The notes below the pieces were generated by a model. That model saw only the letters and a list, made by a program, of their open reading frames with translations, made no database searches and had not been told where the DNA came from. From positions 1 through 13,968 of the forward strand of contig JAOPVD010000133.1 of NCBI GenBank assembly GCA_025966295.1: a stretch of DNA of 13,968 nt, written 5' to 3'. Shown in pieces: positions 6,019 through 13,200 of this stretch. Position 1 is the stretch's first letter, and every line of letters begins with the position of its first letter. Made by a program: the position numbers and the translations under genes. Source of the stretch: Frankiales bacterium. GTDB lineage: Bacteria; Actinomycetota; Actinomycetes; Mycobacteriales; SCTD01.

Positions 6019-6104
6019 GCCATCTCCTACTAGGTGCGCACCTGACCCCCGATTCGATCGTCGCAACATACCGAAGCGACGTTCGCTGCGAGGCCGGAAC
6101 GGAC
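6019..6104 (-). promoter_or_regulatory. Promoter region of the PAS-GGDEF-EAL gene, with a 12-base palindrome
   Basis: On the minus strand TATGTT (6065-6070) is a good -10. Just upstream lies the inverted repeat AGCGAACGTCGCT (6074-6086), which overlaps the -35 to -10 spacer and could be an operator. The expected leader is about 40 bases and contains the perfect palindrome AGGTGCGCACCT (6032-6043), between the start site and the AGGAG ribosome site (6023-6027). No clear -35 was found. No riboswitch is visible before this gene. Confidence 0.5.
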
Positions 6105-6139
6105 GACACCCCGGCCTCCCTGAGGGGGACCGGGGCGTC
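6105..6139 (-). terminator. Strong hairpin downstream of qcrB
   Basis: GACACCCCGG (6105-6114) pairs with CCGGGGCGTC (6130-6139) over ten base pairs with one wobble on the minus-strand RNA. The loop can pair further (CTCCC with GGGGG). It begins 17 bases after the qcrB stop. There is no good U-run on either strand, so it may be a GC-rich intrinsic terminator of the actinobacterial type or an mRNA 3' stabiliser. It separates the respiratory operon from the GGDEF-EAL promoter. Confidence 0.55.
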
Positions 6140-6155
6140 GCCGCCGTACCAGGTC

Positions 6156-7742
6156 CTAGTCCACCGTGCCCTCGAGCTCCTTGCCGTCCGGAGCCTTCTC
6201 GGGAGCCGGCTCGATGACGCCGCCGCGGGGGCGGAAGAAGCCGCGGGGTGCGGGCGTCGCAGCCGGGTGGTCGCCGTGCGCACCGTGGCTGGTGAGCTCC
6301 TTGCGCTCCGGCGTCGTGGCGAGCAGGACCGAGTACTGCGGAGGCAGCGGGACCGTTTCCTCGACGAACTCACCGGACGGCAGCCGCCGGATGGTGCCCG
6401 ACTCGATGCCGTGGTGGAGCAGCTCGTCGTCGGCCCGCTGCAGCGACAAGCAGAAGCGCTTGGTCGCGACGTAGACGAGCGGCGGGAGGATGAACAGCCC
6501 GGCACGCAGCGTGTACGTGATCTCGTTGATCGACAGGTGGAAGATCGACGCGACGATGTCGTTGCCACCGGCGATCAGCAGGATCAGGTAGAAGGTGATC
6601 GACATCGCGCCGAGTGCCGTGCGGACCGGCTTGTCTCGCGGCCGGTCGAGCAGGTTGTGGTACGCCCGGTCACGCGTGAGCTTGGCCTCCAGGAACGGGT
6701 AGAGGGCCAGCAACCCGAACAGGATGCCGGGCAGCACCTGTGTCGGTAGCAGCACGTTCGGCGAGAACGTGTAGTCCCAGAAGCGCAGCTCCCAGTTGGG
6801 CATCAGACGGGTCGAGCCGTCGAGGAAGCCGACGTACCAGTCGGGCTGCGAGCCGGCCGACACCTGCGACGGGTCGTAGGGGCCGTACAGCCAGATCGGG
6901 TTGATCTGCGCCAGCCCGCCGAGCAGCGTCAGGACGCCGAACACCAGGAAGAAGAAGCCGCCGGCCTTGGCGCCGTACGCCGGGTAGACCTTGCTGCCGA
7001 TGACGGTGTCCTCGGTGCGGCCGGGACCCGCGAACTGGGTGTGCTTCTGGTACCAGACCAGCGCCAGGTGGGCGGTGATCAGGCCCAGGATGATGCCCGG
7101 CACCAGCAGGATGTGGATCGGGTAGAGCCGCTCGATGATCTCGCCACCGGGGTACTCGCCGCCGAAGACCAGGAACGCGGCCCAGGTGCCGATGACCGGG
7201 ATGGACAGCGCGATCGAGTAGGCGATGCGCAGGCCCGTGCCGGACAGCAGGTCGTCCGGCAGGGAGTAGCCGGCGAAGCCCTCGAGGATGCCCAGCACCA
7301 GCAGCCCGACACCGAGCAGCCAGTTGAGCTCACGCGGCTTGCGGAACGCGCCGGTGAAGAACACCCGCATCAGGTGCACGACGATCGAGGCCATGAACAG
7401 CAGCGCCGCCCAGTGGTGGATCTGCCGCATGATCAGGCCACCGCGGACCTCGAAGGAGATGCGCAGCGTGGACTCGTAGGCCGCGGACATCGGGATGCCC
7501 TTGAGCGGCGTGTAGGCCCCGTGGTAGATGACCTCGCGGCTGCTGCCCTCGAAGAACAGCGTCAGGTAGGTGCCCGACAGCAGCAGCACGATGAACGAGT
7601 ACAGCGCGATCTCGCCCAGCATGAACGACCAGTGGTCCGGGAAGACCTTGTTCAGGCTGCGCTTGATGAAGTTGGACGACCCCAGTCGGTCGTCGACCCA
7701 CACGGCGGCGCCGGAGGCGCCCTTCTCGACGGCGGTGGCCAT
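6156..7742 (-). CDS. qcrB: Cytochrome bc1 complex cytochrome b subunit
   Basis: This is the quinol-oxidising membrane core of complex III, passing electrons from menaquinol to the Rieske centre and haem c. The 528-aa length fits actinobacterial QcrB, which has a longer C-terminus than mitochondrial cytochrome b. Seen: many hydrophobic spans between about 40 and 430, and the two haem histidine pairs H109/H123 (QIHHW...VVHLMRVF) and H210/H225 (YPIHILL...TAHLALV). The quinol-oxidation-site motif is PDWY (300-303), the acidic variant of PEWY. The cytoplasmic tail (430-528) is hydrophilic and Pro/Gly-rich at its end. The ATG at 7742 overlaps the qcrA stop by one base (TGATG) and has AGGAA 4 bases upstream. 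It is the last gene of ctaE-qcrC-qcrA-qcrB. Confidence 0.97.
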   Translation of the reverse strand: MATAVEKGASGAAVWVDDRLGSSNFIKRSLNKVFPDHWSFMLGEIALYSFIVLLLSGTYLTLFFEGSSREVIYHGAYTPLKGIPMSAAYESTLRISFEVRGGLIMRQIHHWAALLFMASIVVHLMRVFFTGAFRKPRELNWLLGVGLLVLGILEGFAGYSLPDDLLSGTGLRIAYSIALSIPVIGTWAAFLVFGGEYPGGEIIERLYPIHILLVPGIILGLITAHLALVWYQKHTQFAGPGRTEDTVIGSKVYPAYGAKAGGFFFLVFGVLTLLGGLAQINPIWLYGPYDPSQVSAGSQPDWYVGFLDGSTRLMPNWELRFWDYTFSPNVLLPTQVLPGILFGLLALYPFLEAKLTRDRAYHNLLDRPRDKPVRTALGAMSITFYLILLIAGGNDIVASIFHLSINEITYTLRAGLFILPPLVYVATKRFCLSLQRADDELLHHGIESGTIRRLPSGEFVEETVPLPPQYSVLLATTPERKELTSHGAHGDHPAATPAPRGFFRPRGGVIEPAPEKAPDGKELEGTVD

Positions 7743-8893
7743 CAGCTTCCTGCCTCTGCGTTGTACTTCGGCTCCGAGTAGTGGGGCTTGCGCTCCCAGT
7801 ACGACGGGCCGACGGGCTCGTTGAAGTCGCCGCGTGCCACGAAGTATCCGTCCGCGTCCACCGAGATCGCCAGCTGGGGGAGGTTGCGCGCGGCGGGGCC
7901 GAACAGCACCTTGGCCTCGTCGGCGGCGTCGAACGTGGACTGGTGGCACGGGCAGAACAGGTGGTGGGTCTGCTGCTCGTAGAGCTTCACCGGACAGCCG
8001 AGGTGAGTGCAGATCACGGAGTAGACGATGTGCCCGTCGATGCTCCAGTTCTTGCGGTCCTCCTTGACCTTCAGCTCGTCCGGACGCATCCGGATGATGA
8101 AGGCGGCGGAGTCGGCCAGGCGGCGGCCGCCGGGGACGTCGGGGAACACCGTCTTGGCGCCGCCGATCTCGAGGTCACCCATCTTGACGGGACGACCGAG
8201 TTCGTCGAGCAGCCGCGAGCCGGCCTTCCAACCGGTCTTGGCGAGCACCCGCTCCTTGTGCTGGAAGCGGCCGAAGCCGAACAGGAACGGCACGGGCAGG
8301 ATGGCGAGCGAGCCGGCGCCGAGCAGCAGGCTGTTACGCAGCAGCGTCCGCCGCGGCAGCCCGGTCTCCTCGAAGCCCTTCTTGAGCAGCTCGGCCGTCG
8401 CCTCGCGGTCCTTCGGGTCCGAGGAGAGCTGGTGGCGCATCTGCACCGTCTCCTCGTCGACCATGAGCGTCTTGGCCCACAGCACCGCCCCGGCCCCGAT
8501 GCCGAGCAGCGACAGCGTCATGAAGATGCCGAGCAGCGGCGTGTACAGCTCGAAGTAGCGCTCGCCGAACTCGTACGGCCAGGCGGCGAAGGTGACGCAG
8601 AAGCCGATGACGCCGACGAGCGAGAGCAGGAACAGCGCCGCCACGGCCTGCTCGGCGCGCTTCGCGCGCTTCGGGTCGTCGCTGAGGTGACCGCCGCCGA
8701 CCAGGCCGGTGCCGCCGTCGCCGGCCTGCGTCGCGCTGGGGCTGGGGATCGTCTGGCCGGGGCCGTGCGCGGAGCGGCTGTCGGTCTGCACGAAGTCGCC
8801 CGACGTCACGTCCGAGCGGCTGGTGTCACCACCTCCGGCCTGCTCACCGTGGCCGGCGGGTGCCTTGAGGCGGTCCCGAATGGAGTCACTCAT
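7742..8893 (-). CDS. qcrA: Cytochrome bc1 complex Rieske iron-sulfur subunit
   Basis: The 383-aa protein carries the [2Fe-2S] cluster that takes the first electron from quinol at the QcrB Qo site. The Rieske ligands are intact: CTHLGC (C295, H297, C300) and CPCHQSTF (C314, C316, H317). C300 and C316 are the expected structural disulfide. As in other actinobacteria, it has a long N-terminus (about 80 residues, Gly/Ser/Asp-rich) and three hydrophobic spans (about 82-104, 117-140, 184-205) rather than one. The third span is preceded by RRTLLRNS, a twin-arginine-like stretch in keeping with Tat-dependent insertion of the folded cluster domain. The start overlaps the qcrC stop in ATGA (8890-8893), and the stop overlaps the qcrB start. 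Confidence 0.97.
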   Translation of the reverse strand: MSDSIRDRLKAPAGHGEQAGGGDTSRSDVTSGDFVQTDSRSAHGPGQTIPSPSATQAGDGGTGLVGGGHLSDDPKRAKRAEQAVAALFLLSLVGVIGFCVTFAAWPYEFGERYFELYTPLLGIFMTLSLLGIGAGAVLWAKTLMVDEETVQMRHQLSSDPKDREATAELLKKGFEETGLPRRTLLRNSLLLGAGSLAILPVPFLFGFGRFQHKERVLAKTGWKAGSRLLDELGRPVKMGDLEIGGAKTVFPDVPGGRRLADSAAFIIRMRPDELKVKEDRKNWSIDGHIVYSVICTHLGCPVKLYEQQTHHLFCPCHQSTFDAADEAKVLFGPAARNLPQLAISVDADGYFVARGDFNEPVGPSYWERKPHYSEPKYNAEAGS

Positions 8894-9657
8894 GCGCGTG
8901 CACCGATCCAGAGCGTGATGACGATGAGCAGGCCGATTCCGACGAGGAAGGCGACCAGGCCCTCAGGGACGGGGCCGTAGCGGCCGAGCGGCGCGCCGCC
9001 CGGGTCCTTGGCCTCGTGGGTGATGTAGCGGACGTAGCGGGTGATGGCCTTCTTCTCGTCCACCGTGAGCTGGTTGTCGCTGAAGCGCGGCATGTTCTCC
9101 GGGCCGCTCTGCATCGCGGTGTAGATGACCCGCTCGTCGGCCGGCTTCAGCGACGGCGCGTACTTGGAGCGGGTCAGTGCCCCGCCGACGCCGGCGAAGT
9201 TGTGGCAGCTCGAGCAGTTGGTGCGGAACAGGTCGCCACCGAGCGCCAGGTCGCCGTCGTCGAGCCGGCCCTTGGGCAGCGTCGGACCGCCGCCGCGGGA
9301 CTCGATGTACGCCGCGAGCTGGTCGATCTGGGTGCGGTCGTACTTGACCTTCTTGCGCGGCGCCTGCGCGACGCCGGCCGCGAGCGGCATCCGGCCGGAC
9401 TCGACCTGGAAGATGACCGCGGAGGCGCCCACGCCGATGAGGGTGGGGCCGCCGGCGCCGCCCTCGTTGTTGAGGCCGTGGCAGGTGGAGCAGCCCTGCA
9501 GGTACAGCTGCCGGCCTTCCTCGATCGCGATGGACTGGTTGGCGCCGTCGGCGGCCTTGCTCTTGGGCGCCCCGAAGGCGGTGTACAGCCCGCCGACCAT
9601 GGCGAGCGCGAGCAGGAGGACCGCGTAGCCCGAGAAGCGGGAGCGGGTGCTGGTCAC
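8890..9657 (-). CDS. qcrC: Cytochrome bc1 complex di-haem cytochrome c subunit
   Basis: The 255-aa protein has two haem c sites, CSTCH (56-60) and CSSCH (148-152). Likely axial methionines are M90 (GRMPL) and M189 (ENMPRF). Hydrophobic segments at about 10-28 and 233-252 anchor it at both ends, leaving the haem domains outside the membrane. In actinobacteria this di-haem subunit replaces both cytochrome c1 and soluble cytochrome c, linking complex III to the aa3 oxidase in a supercomplex. The start is a GTG at 9657 with AAGGA 7 bases upstream, 11 bases after the ctaE stop. Longer open reading in this frame runs into ctaE sequence and is not real. The stop overlaps the start of qcrA by four bases. 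Confidence 0.97.
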   Translation of the reverse strand: MTSTRSRFSGYAVLLLALAMVGGLYTAFGAPKSKAADGANQSIAIEEGRQLYLQGCSTCHGLNNEGGAGGPTLIGVGASAVIFQVESGRMPLAAGVAQAPRKKVKYDRTQIDQLAAYIESRGGGPTLPKGRLDDGDLALGGDLFRTNCSSCHNFAGVGGALTRSKYAPSLKPADERVIYTAMQSGPENMPRFSDNQLTVDEKKAITRYVRYITHEAKDPGGAPLGRYGPVPEGLVAFLVGIGLLIVITLWIGARA

Positions 9658-9668
9658 GGGTCGGTCCT

Positions 9669-10274
9669 TCACTTGATCAGGTAGATGGTCGCGTAGAGAC
9701 CGACCCAGACGACGTCGACGAAGTGCCAGTAGTAGGACACGACGATGGCGCTGGTGGCCTTCTCGGGGGTGTAGCGCCCCACGGTGGACCGGAGCAGGAC
9801 GAAGACGAAGGCGAACAGGCCGCCGATGACGTGCAGGCCGTGGAAGCCGGTGGTCAGGTAGAACACCGAGCCGTAGCCGTGGCTGTCGATCTTCATGCCC
9901 TCGGCGTACTGGACGCGGTACTCGTTGGCCTGGCCGAGCACGAACGTCAGGCCCATCAGCAGCGTGAGGAAGAACCACCGCCGCATGCCGTAGACGTCGC
10001 CCTCCTCGGCCTTGAACACGCCCCACTGGCACGTGAACGAGGACGCGATGAGGATCGTCGTGAAGATCGCCGAGTAGCCGACCGCCAGGTGGACGTGTTC
10101 CGGGGGCCAGTTGTCGGCCCCGGTCACGGACCGGATCGTGAAGTACATCGCGAACAGCGCCGCGAAGAACATCAGCTCGGAGGACAGCCAGACGATCGTC
10201 CCGACAGAGACCATGTTCGGTCGAGTGAGGGACCCGTGAGCGTGCGCCGTCACGGGCACAGAAGCAGTAGCCAC
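9669..10274 (-). CDS. ctaE: Cytochrome c oxidase subunit III
   Basis: This 201-aa protein is subunit III of the aa3-type oxidase, of usual actinobacterial length with five hydrophobic spans. Family motifs are SSELMFFAALFAMYFT (31-46, with conserved E33), GFHGLHVIGG (143-152) and YYWHFVDVVW (181-190). The GTG at 10274 gives the typical short N-terminus ahead of RPNMVSVGTIVW. There is no ribosome site, but CAGAAT lies 6 bases upstream, so the mRNA may be leaderless. Another GTG at 10337 is in frame but would put the candidate promoter inside the gene. It is the first gene of ctaE-qcrCAB. The catalytic subunit I and subunit II genes are not in this window. Confidence 0.95.
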   Translation of the reverse strand: MATASVPVTAHAHGSLTRPNMVSVGTIVWLSSELMFFAALFAMYFTIRSVTGADNWPPEHVHLAVGYSAIFTTILIASSFTCQWGVFKAEEGDVYGMRRWFFLTLLMGLTFVLGQANEYRVQYAEGMKIDSHGYGSVFYLTTGFHGLHVIGGLFAFVFVLLRSTVGRYTPEKATSAIVVSYYWHFVDVVWVGLYATIYLIK

Positions 10275-10360
10275 GCGGGCATTCTGGCAGGACCACCGGC
10301 GGTCTTCCACGCGGGGGGTCCCGGCGCGCCGTGTCACCTGCCAAGCCTTACGCTCAAGGC
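10275..10360. promoter_or_regulatory. Divergent promoter region between ctaE and ctaG
   Basis: Only 86 bases separate the two divergent genes. For ctaE (minus), CAGAAT (10281-10286) is a -10 candidate, with TGGAAG (10304-10309) 17 bases upstream as a weak -35. The -10 ends 6 bases before the GTG. For ctaG (plus), TACGCT (10349-10354) ends 6 bases before the ATG. Both spacings are those of leaderless transcripts, known to be common in actinobacteria. The centre (10310-10348) is very GC-rich and could hold an operator, but I see no clear inverted repeat. Confidence 0.5.
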
Positions 10361-11251
10361 ATGTCTGCGGTTCCCGGTCTGCCGGACTTCGGGCCGCTGA
10401 CGGTGTTCACCCAGGCCCGTCCGGCGCTCGTCCCGACCCTGCTGCTCGTGCTCACCGCGGGCGCCTACCTGTGGGGCGTCCGCCGCCTCACGGCCCGCGG
10501 CGACGCCTGGCCGGTGGTCCGCACGGTGTGCTTCGTGGGGCTCGGGATCGGCACCCTCGCGGTGGCGCTGCTGAGCGGCCTGGCGCGCTACGACACCGTG
10601 CTGTTCGGCGCCCACATGGTCCAGCACATGCTGCTGTCGATGGTGGCACCGGTCTTCCTGGCGCTCGGCGCCCCGGTGACGCTCGCGCTGCGCACGCTGC
10701 CGCCGCGCTGGCGGGCCGCGCTGCTGGGCGTGCTGCACTCCCGGCTGGCCCGGGTCGTGTCGTTCCCGGCGATCCCGTGGCTGCTGTTCATCGGCTCGCC
10801 GTTCGCCCTCTACTTCTCCGGCTGGTACGGCGCCACCCTCAGCTCGGTGCCCCTGCACGACCTGATGCACGTGCACTTCGTGCTGATGGGGTGCCTGTTC
10901 TTCTGGCCGATCATCGGCATCGACCCGGTGCCGGGCCGGGTCGGTCACCCGTTCCGCATCCTCATGCTGTTCGCCACGATGCCGTTCCACGCCTTCCTCG
11001 GCGTGGCCATCATGAGCGTCTCCGAGGACGGCGGCGGCCTGATCGCGGCGCAGCACTACCTGCCGCTCATCGGGCGCGCCGACGCGGTCTTCCAGCAGCA
11101 GGTCGGCGGCGGCCTGATCTGGTCCTCGGGCGACATCGTCGGGCTGCTGTTCATCTTCGTGGCCGCGGCGCAGTGGATGCGGGCCAGCGAGCGCGAGGCC
11201 GCCCGCGAGGACCGGCGGTTGGACCGGCTCGAGGCGGCCGAGCGGGCGTGA
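10361..11251 (+). CDS. ctaG: CtaG-type cytochrome c oxidase assembly membrane protein
   Basis: The 296-aa integral membrane protein matches the Bacillus-type CtaG family (caa3_CtaG), which is unrelated to the Cox11 proteins sometimes given the same name. About seven hydrophobic spans cover residues 20-272. Conserved histidines fall in HMVQHM (85-90), LHDLMHVH (165-172) and PFH (208-210), which fits a role in copper or haem handling for the oxidase. The C-terminal tail (273-296) is highly charged and helical. Placement directly opposite ctaE supports the oxidase-assembly role. AAGG lies only 1 base from the ATG, too close for a normal ribosome site, and a -10 hexamer lies 6 bases upstream, so leaderless translation is likely. 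The stop overlaps the next start (GTGA). Confidence 0.85.
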   Translation: MSAVPGLPDFGPLTVFTQARPALVPTLLLVLTAGAYLWGVRRLTARGDAWPVVRTVCFVGLGIGTLAVALLSGLARYDTVLFGAHMVQHMLLSMVAPVFLALGAPVTLALRTLPPRWRAALLGVLHSRLARVVSFPAIPWLLFIGSPFALYFSGWYGATLSSVPLHDLMHVHFVLMGCLFFWPIIGIDPVPGRVGHPFRILMLFATMPFHAFLGVAIMSVSEDGGGLIAAQHYLPLIGRADAVFQQQVGGGLIWSSGDIVGLLFIFVAAAQWMRASEREAAREDRRLDRLEAAERA

Positions 11252-11649
11252 GGCTGCGCCGGCGCCGCCCGGCGGCCGCGCCTGCGTCGTACCACGACGA
11301 CGGCACGCTGACCGTGCTGGTGCGCGCCGCCGACCCGGCGGTGGCCGACTCAGCGGTGCTCGCGGCCGCGGGCCTCGACCTGTCGGTGCCGCTGCTGGTG
11401 CGCCACCACCTGCTGCTGCCCGGCGACGCGGCGGTGGCCGAGGCCGGCCGGCTGCTGGCTCAGGACGGCTACCAGCTGTCGGTGGTCGATCCCGGTCCGC
11501 CTGTCCAGGTCCGGGCCTGGCGGACCCAGCTGCTGACCGCGCTCTCGGCGGCCCAGGAGCGGTCCCGGATGGCCGGGCTGGCGCAGCGGCTCGGCGGGGA
11601 CGTCGACGGCTGGGACGCCTGCGGTCCCGGGCCGGGCACGCCCGGCTAG
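11248..11649 (+). CDS. RraB-like (RNase E inhibitor family) small protein
   Basis: A 133-aa protein starting at a GTG that overlaps the ctaG stop (GTGA, 11248-11251), implying translational coupling. After a basic, Pro/Ala-rich start (1-13), residues 15-124 show the alternating pattern of the RraB-like domain. Its elements are a first strand (LTVLVRAAD), the central PLLVRHHLLLPGDAAVAEA (48-66), DGYQLSVV (73-80), and a final helix ending in GGDVDGWD (116-123). The last matches the conserved glycine- and tryptophan-containing end of the family. In Escherichia coli RraB binds RNase E and limits its activity; actinobacterial members are uncharacterised as far as I know. The family call rests on pattern memory, so a plain hypothetical protein is the alternative. 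It probably shares a transcript with ctaG. Confidence 0.65.
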   Translation: MRLRRRRPAAAPASYHDDGTLTVLVRAADPAVADSAVLAAAGLDLSVPLLVRHHLLLPGDAAVAEAGRLLAQDGYQLSVVDPGPPVQVRAWRTQLLTALSAAQERSRMAGLAQRLGGDVDGWDACGPGPGTPG

Positions 11650-11660
11650 GCTCCTGCACC

Positions 11661-12104
11661 ATGTCGGCGTCCTCCAGCTCCGCGCCCTCCGCGCACACGG
11701 TCCTCGTCTACAGCGACGACCCGAACTTCCGCGACGCCATCCGGCTCGCCGTCGGTCGGCGGCCGGCTCCGGACCTCGGTCGGGTGGAGTACGTCGAGTG
11801 CGCCACCGGCGCCGACGTGCTGGCCGCGGTCGACGCCGGCGGCATCGACCTGGCCGTGCTGGACGGCGAGGCGCGGCCCACCGGCGGCCTCGGGCTGGGC
11901 AAGCAGCTCAAGGACGAGCTCGAGGACTGCCCGCACACCCTCGTCCTGGTCGCCCGCAAGGACGACCAGTGGCTCGCGAAGTGGTCGCTCGCCGACGCGG
12001 TCCTGTCGCTGCCGGTCGACCCGCTGCTCACCGCCGCCGCTGTCGCCGACCTGCTGCGCTCGCGGGCGGCCGCGCTGCCGGTGCGCCGCGCCGCGCGGGT
12101 CTAG
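11661..12104 (+). CDS. Degenerate receiver-domain protein (pseudo-response regulator)
   Basis: The 147-aa protein has the receiver-fold layout. After a Ser/Ala-rich start come the strand TVLVYSDDP with the acidic pair D19-D20, a strand and turn ending in D68 (LAVLDGEAR, phospho-site position), and LVLVARKDDQW (94-104). The last strand leads to LSLPVDPLL (115-123). Two switch residues are missing: the Ser/Thr after strand 4 is replaced by Ala/Arg (98-99), and the Lys of the K-P pair is replaced (SLPVDP). Phosphorylation may therefore not drive a normal switch. It lies 11 bases after the RraB-like gene and 13 bases before trpD. A TAGGCT hexamer (11647-11652) 8 bases before the ATG could be an internal leaderless promoter; there is no good ribosome site. 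No output domain is present. Confidence 0.8.
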   Translation: MSASSSSAPSAHTVLVYSDDPNFRDAIRLAVGRRPAPDLGRVEYVECATGADVLAAVDAGGIDLAVLDGEARPTGGLGLGKQLKDELEDCPHTLVLVARKDDQWLAKWSLADAVLSLPVDPLLTAAAVADLLRSRAAALPVRRAARV

Positions 12105-12117
12105 AGCGACCGGGCCG

Positions 12118-13155
12118 GTGTCGCAGACCTGGGCGGGGCTGCTGTCCTCGCTGCTCGCCGGGCAGTCGCTGTCGGCCGAGGACACCCGCTGGGCGATGCG
12201 GGAGGTGATGAGCGGGGACGCCACCCCCGTCCAGACCGCGGGCTTCGTCATCGCGCTGCGCGCCAAGGGCGAGACGCCCGAGGAGGTCGCCGGGCTGGTC
12301 GAGGCGATGCTCGAGTTCGCGGCGCCGGTGGCGGTGCCGGGCCGGGTCGTCGACACCTGCGGCACCGGGGGCGACCGCTCCAACACCGTCAACATCTCCA
12401 CCATGGCTGCCCTCGTGGTGGCCGGCGCCGGCATCCCGGTCGCCAAGCACGGCAACCGCGCGGCCTCGTCGGCGTGCGGGTCTGCCGACCTGCTCGAGGA
12501 GCTCGGCGTCGTCGTCGACCTGCCGCCGGCGCAGGTGGCCGCCTGCGTCGCCGAGGCCGGGATCGCCTTCTGCTTCGCGCCGGTGTTCCACCCCGGCATG
12601 CGGCACGCCGCGGTGCCCCGCCGCGAGCTCGGCGTGCCGACCGTCTTCAACGTCCTGGGTCCGCTCACCAACCCGACCCGGCCCGGGGCGCAGGCCGTCG
12701 GGGTGTCAGACGCCCGGCTCGCGCCGGTCATGGCCGGCGTCCTGGCCGCGCGCGGGGCGGACGCGCTGGTCTTCCGCGGTGACGACGGCCTGGACGAGCT
12801 CACCACCACCGGCACGTCGACGGTGTGGAGCGTCGCGGGCGGCACCGTGACGGCGTCGTCGTTCGACCCGGCGTCGCTCGGGCTGCGCCGCGCCACCCTC
12901 GCGGACCTGCGCGGCGGCGACGCCCCCGCCAACGCCGCGGTCGCCCGGGAGCTGCTCGCCGGCAAGACCGGTCCGGTCCGCGACGCGGTGCTGCTCAACG
13001 CCGCCGCGGCCCTCGCCGCGTTCGAGGCCTCCACCGGTGCGCTCGAGGACCGGCTCGCGACCGGCCTCGTGACCGCGACGGCCGCACTCGAGACCGGGGG
13101 AGCCGCGGCCGCGTTGGAGCGCTGGGTCGCGGTCTCGCAGCGGCTGCGGCCCTAG
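12118..13155 (+). CDS. trpD: Anthranilate phosphoribosyltransferase
   Basis: This enzyme joins anthranilate to phosphoribosyl pyrophosphate in tryptophan synthesis. The 345-aa length is normal. Diagnostic motifs are complete: DTCGTGGD (79-86) for the diphosphate, NIST (92-95), KHGNRAASSACGSAD (110-124) for PRPP and anthranilate, GPLTNP (181-186), and DGLDE (223-227) for magnesium. The N-terminal helical domain (1-70) and the alpha/beta domain are both present. The start is a GTG at 12118, 13 bases after the pseudo-receiver stop; no strong ribosome site is seen. No other trp genes are nearby, so trpD stands apart from a trp operon. In Mycobacterium tuberculosis trpD likewise lies divergent beside ctaE-qcrCAB, so the arrangement is conserved, here with three extra genes between. 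Confidence 0.97.
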   Translation: MSQTWAGLLSSLLAGQSLSAEDTRWAMREVMSGDATPVQTAGFVIALRAKGETPEEVAGLVEAMLEFAAPVAVPGRVVDTCGTGGDRSNTVNISTMAALVVAGAGIPVAKHGNRAASSACGSADLLEELGVVVDLPPAQVAACVAEAGIAFCFAPVFHPGMRHAAVPRRELGVPTVFNVLGPLTNPTRPGAQAVGVSDARLAPVMAGVLAARGADALVFRGDDGLDELTTTGTSTVWSVAGGTVTASSFDPASLGLRRATLADLRGGDAPANAAVARELLAGKTGPVRDAVLLNAAAALAAFEASTGALEDRLATGLVTATAALETGGAAAALERWVAVSQRLRP

Positions 13156-13159
13156 GAAA

Positions 13160-13187
13160 CCGGTCGCGTCCGGTCGTACCCGACCGG
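13160..13187 (+). repeat. CCGGTCG repeats and hairpin between trpD and the transporter
   Basis: CCGGTCG occurs directly twice (13160-13166 and 13170-13176) and once inverted as CGACCGG (13181-13187). The second copy and the inverted copy form a 7-bp stem with a TACC loop; the first copy could compete for the same partner. No T-run follows. It may be a weak terminator or an operator for the transporter gene. Confidence 0.4.
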
Positions 13188-13200
13188 CAGGCTGCACCCG

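Noticed and set aside
6834..6842. PDWY instead of PEWY in QcrB
   Set aside because: The Asp variant is usual in actinobacterial cytochrome b, so it is not a sign of lost function.
11646..13034. A 462-codon minus-strand open frame over the pseudo-receiver and trpD genes
   Set aside because: It is antisense to two well-supported genes, has low-complexity Ser/Ala/Arg composition and no family motif; high GC content produces such long shadow frames.
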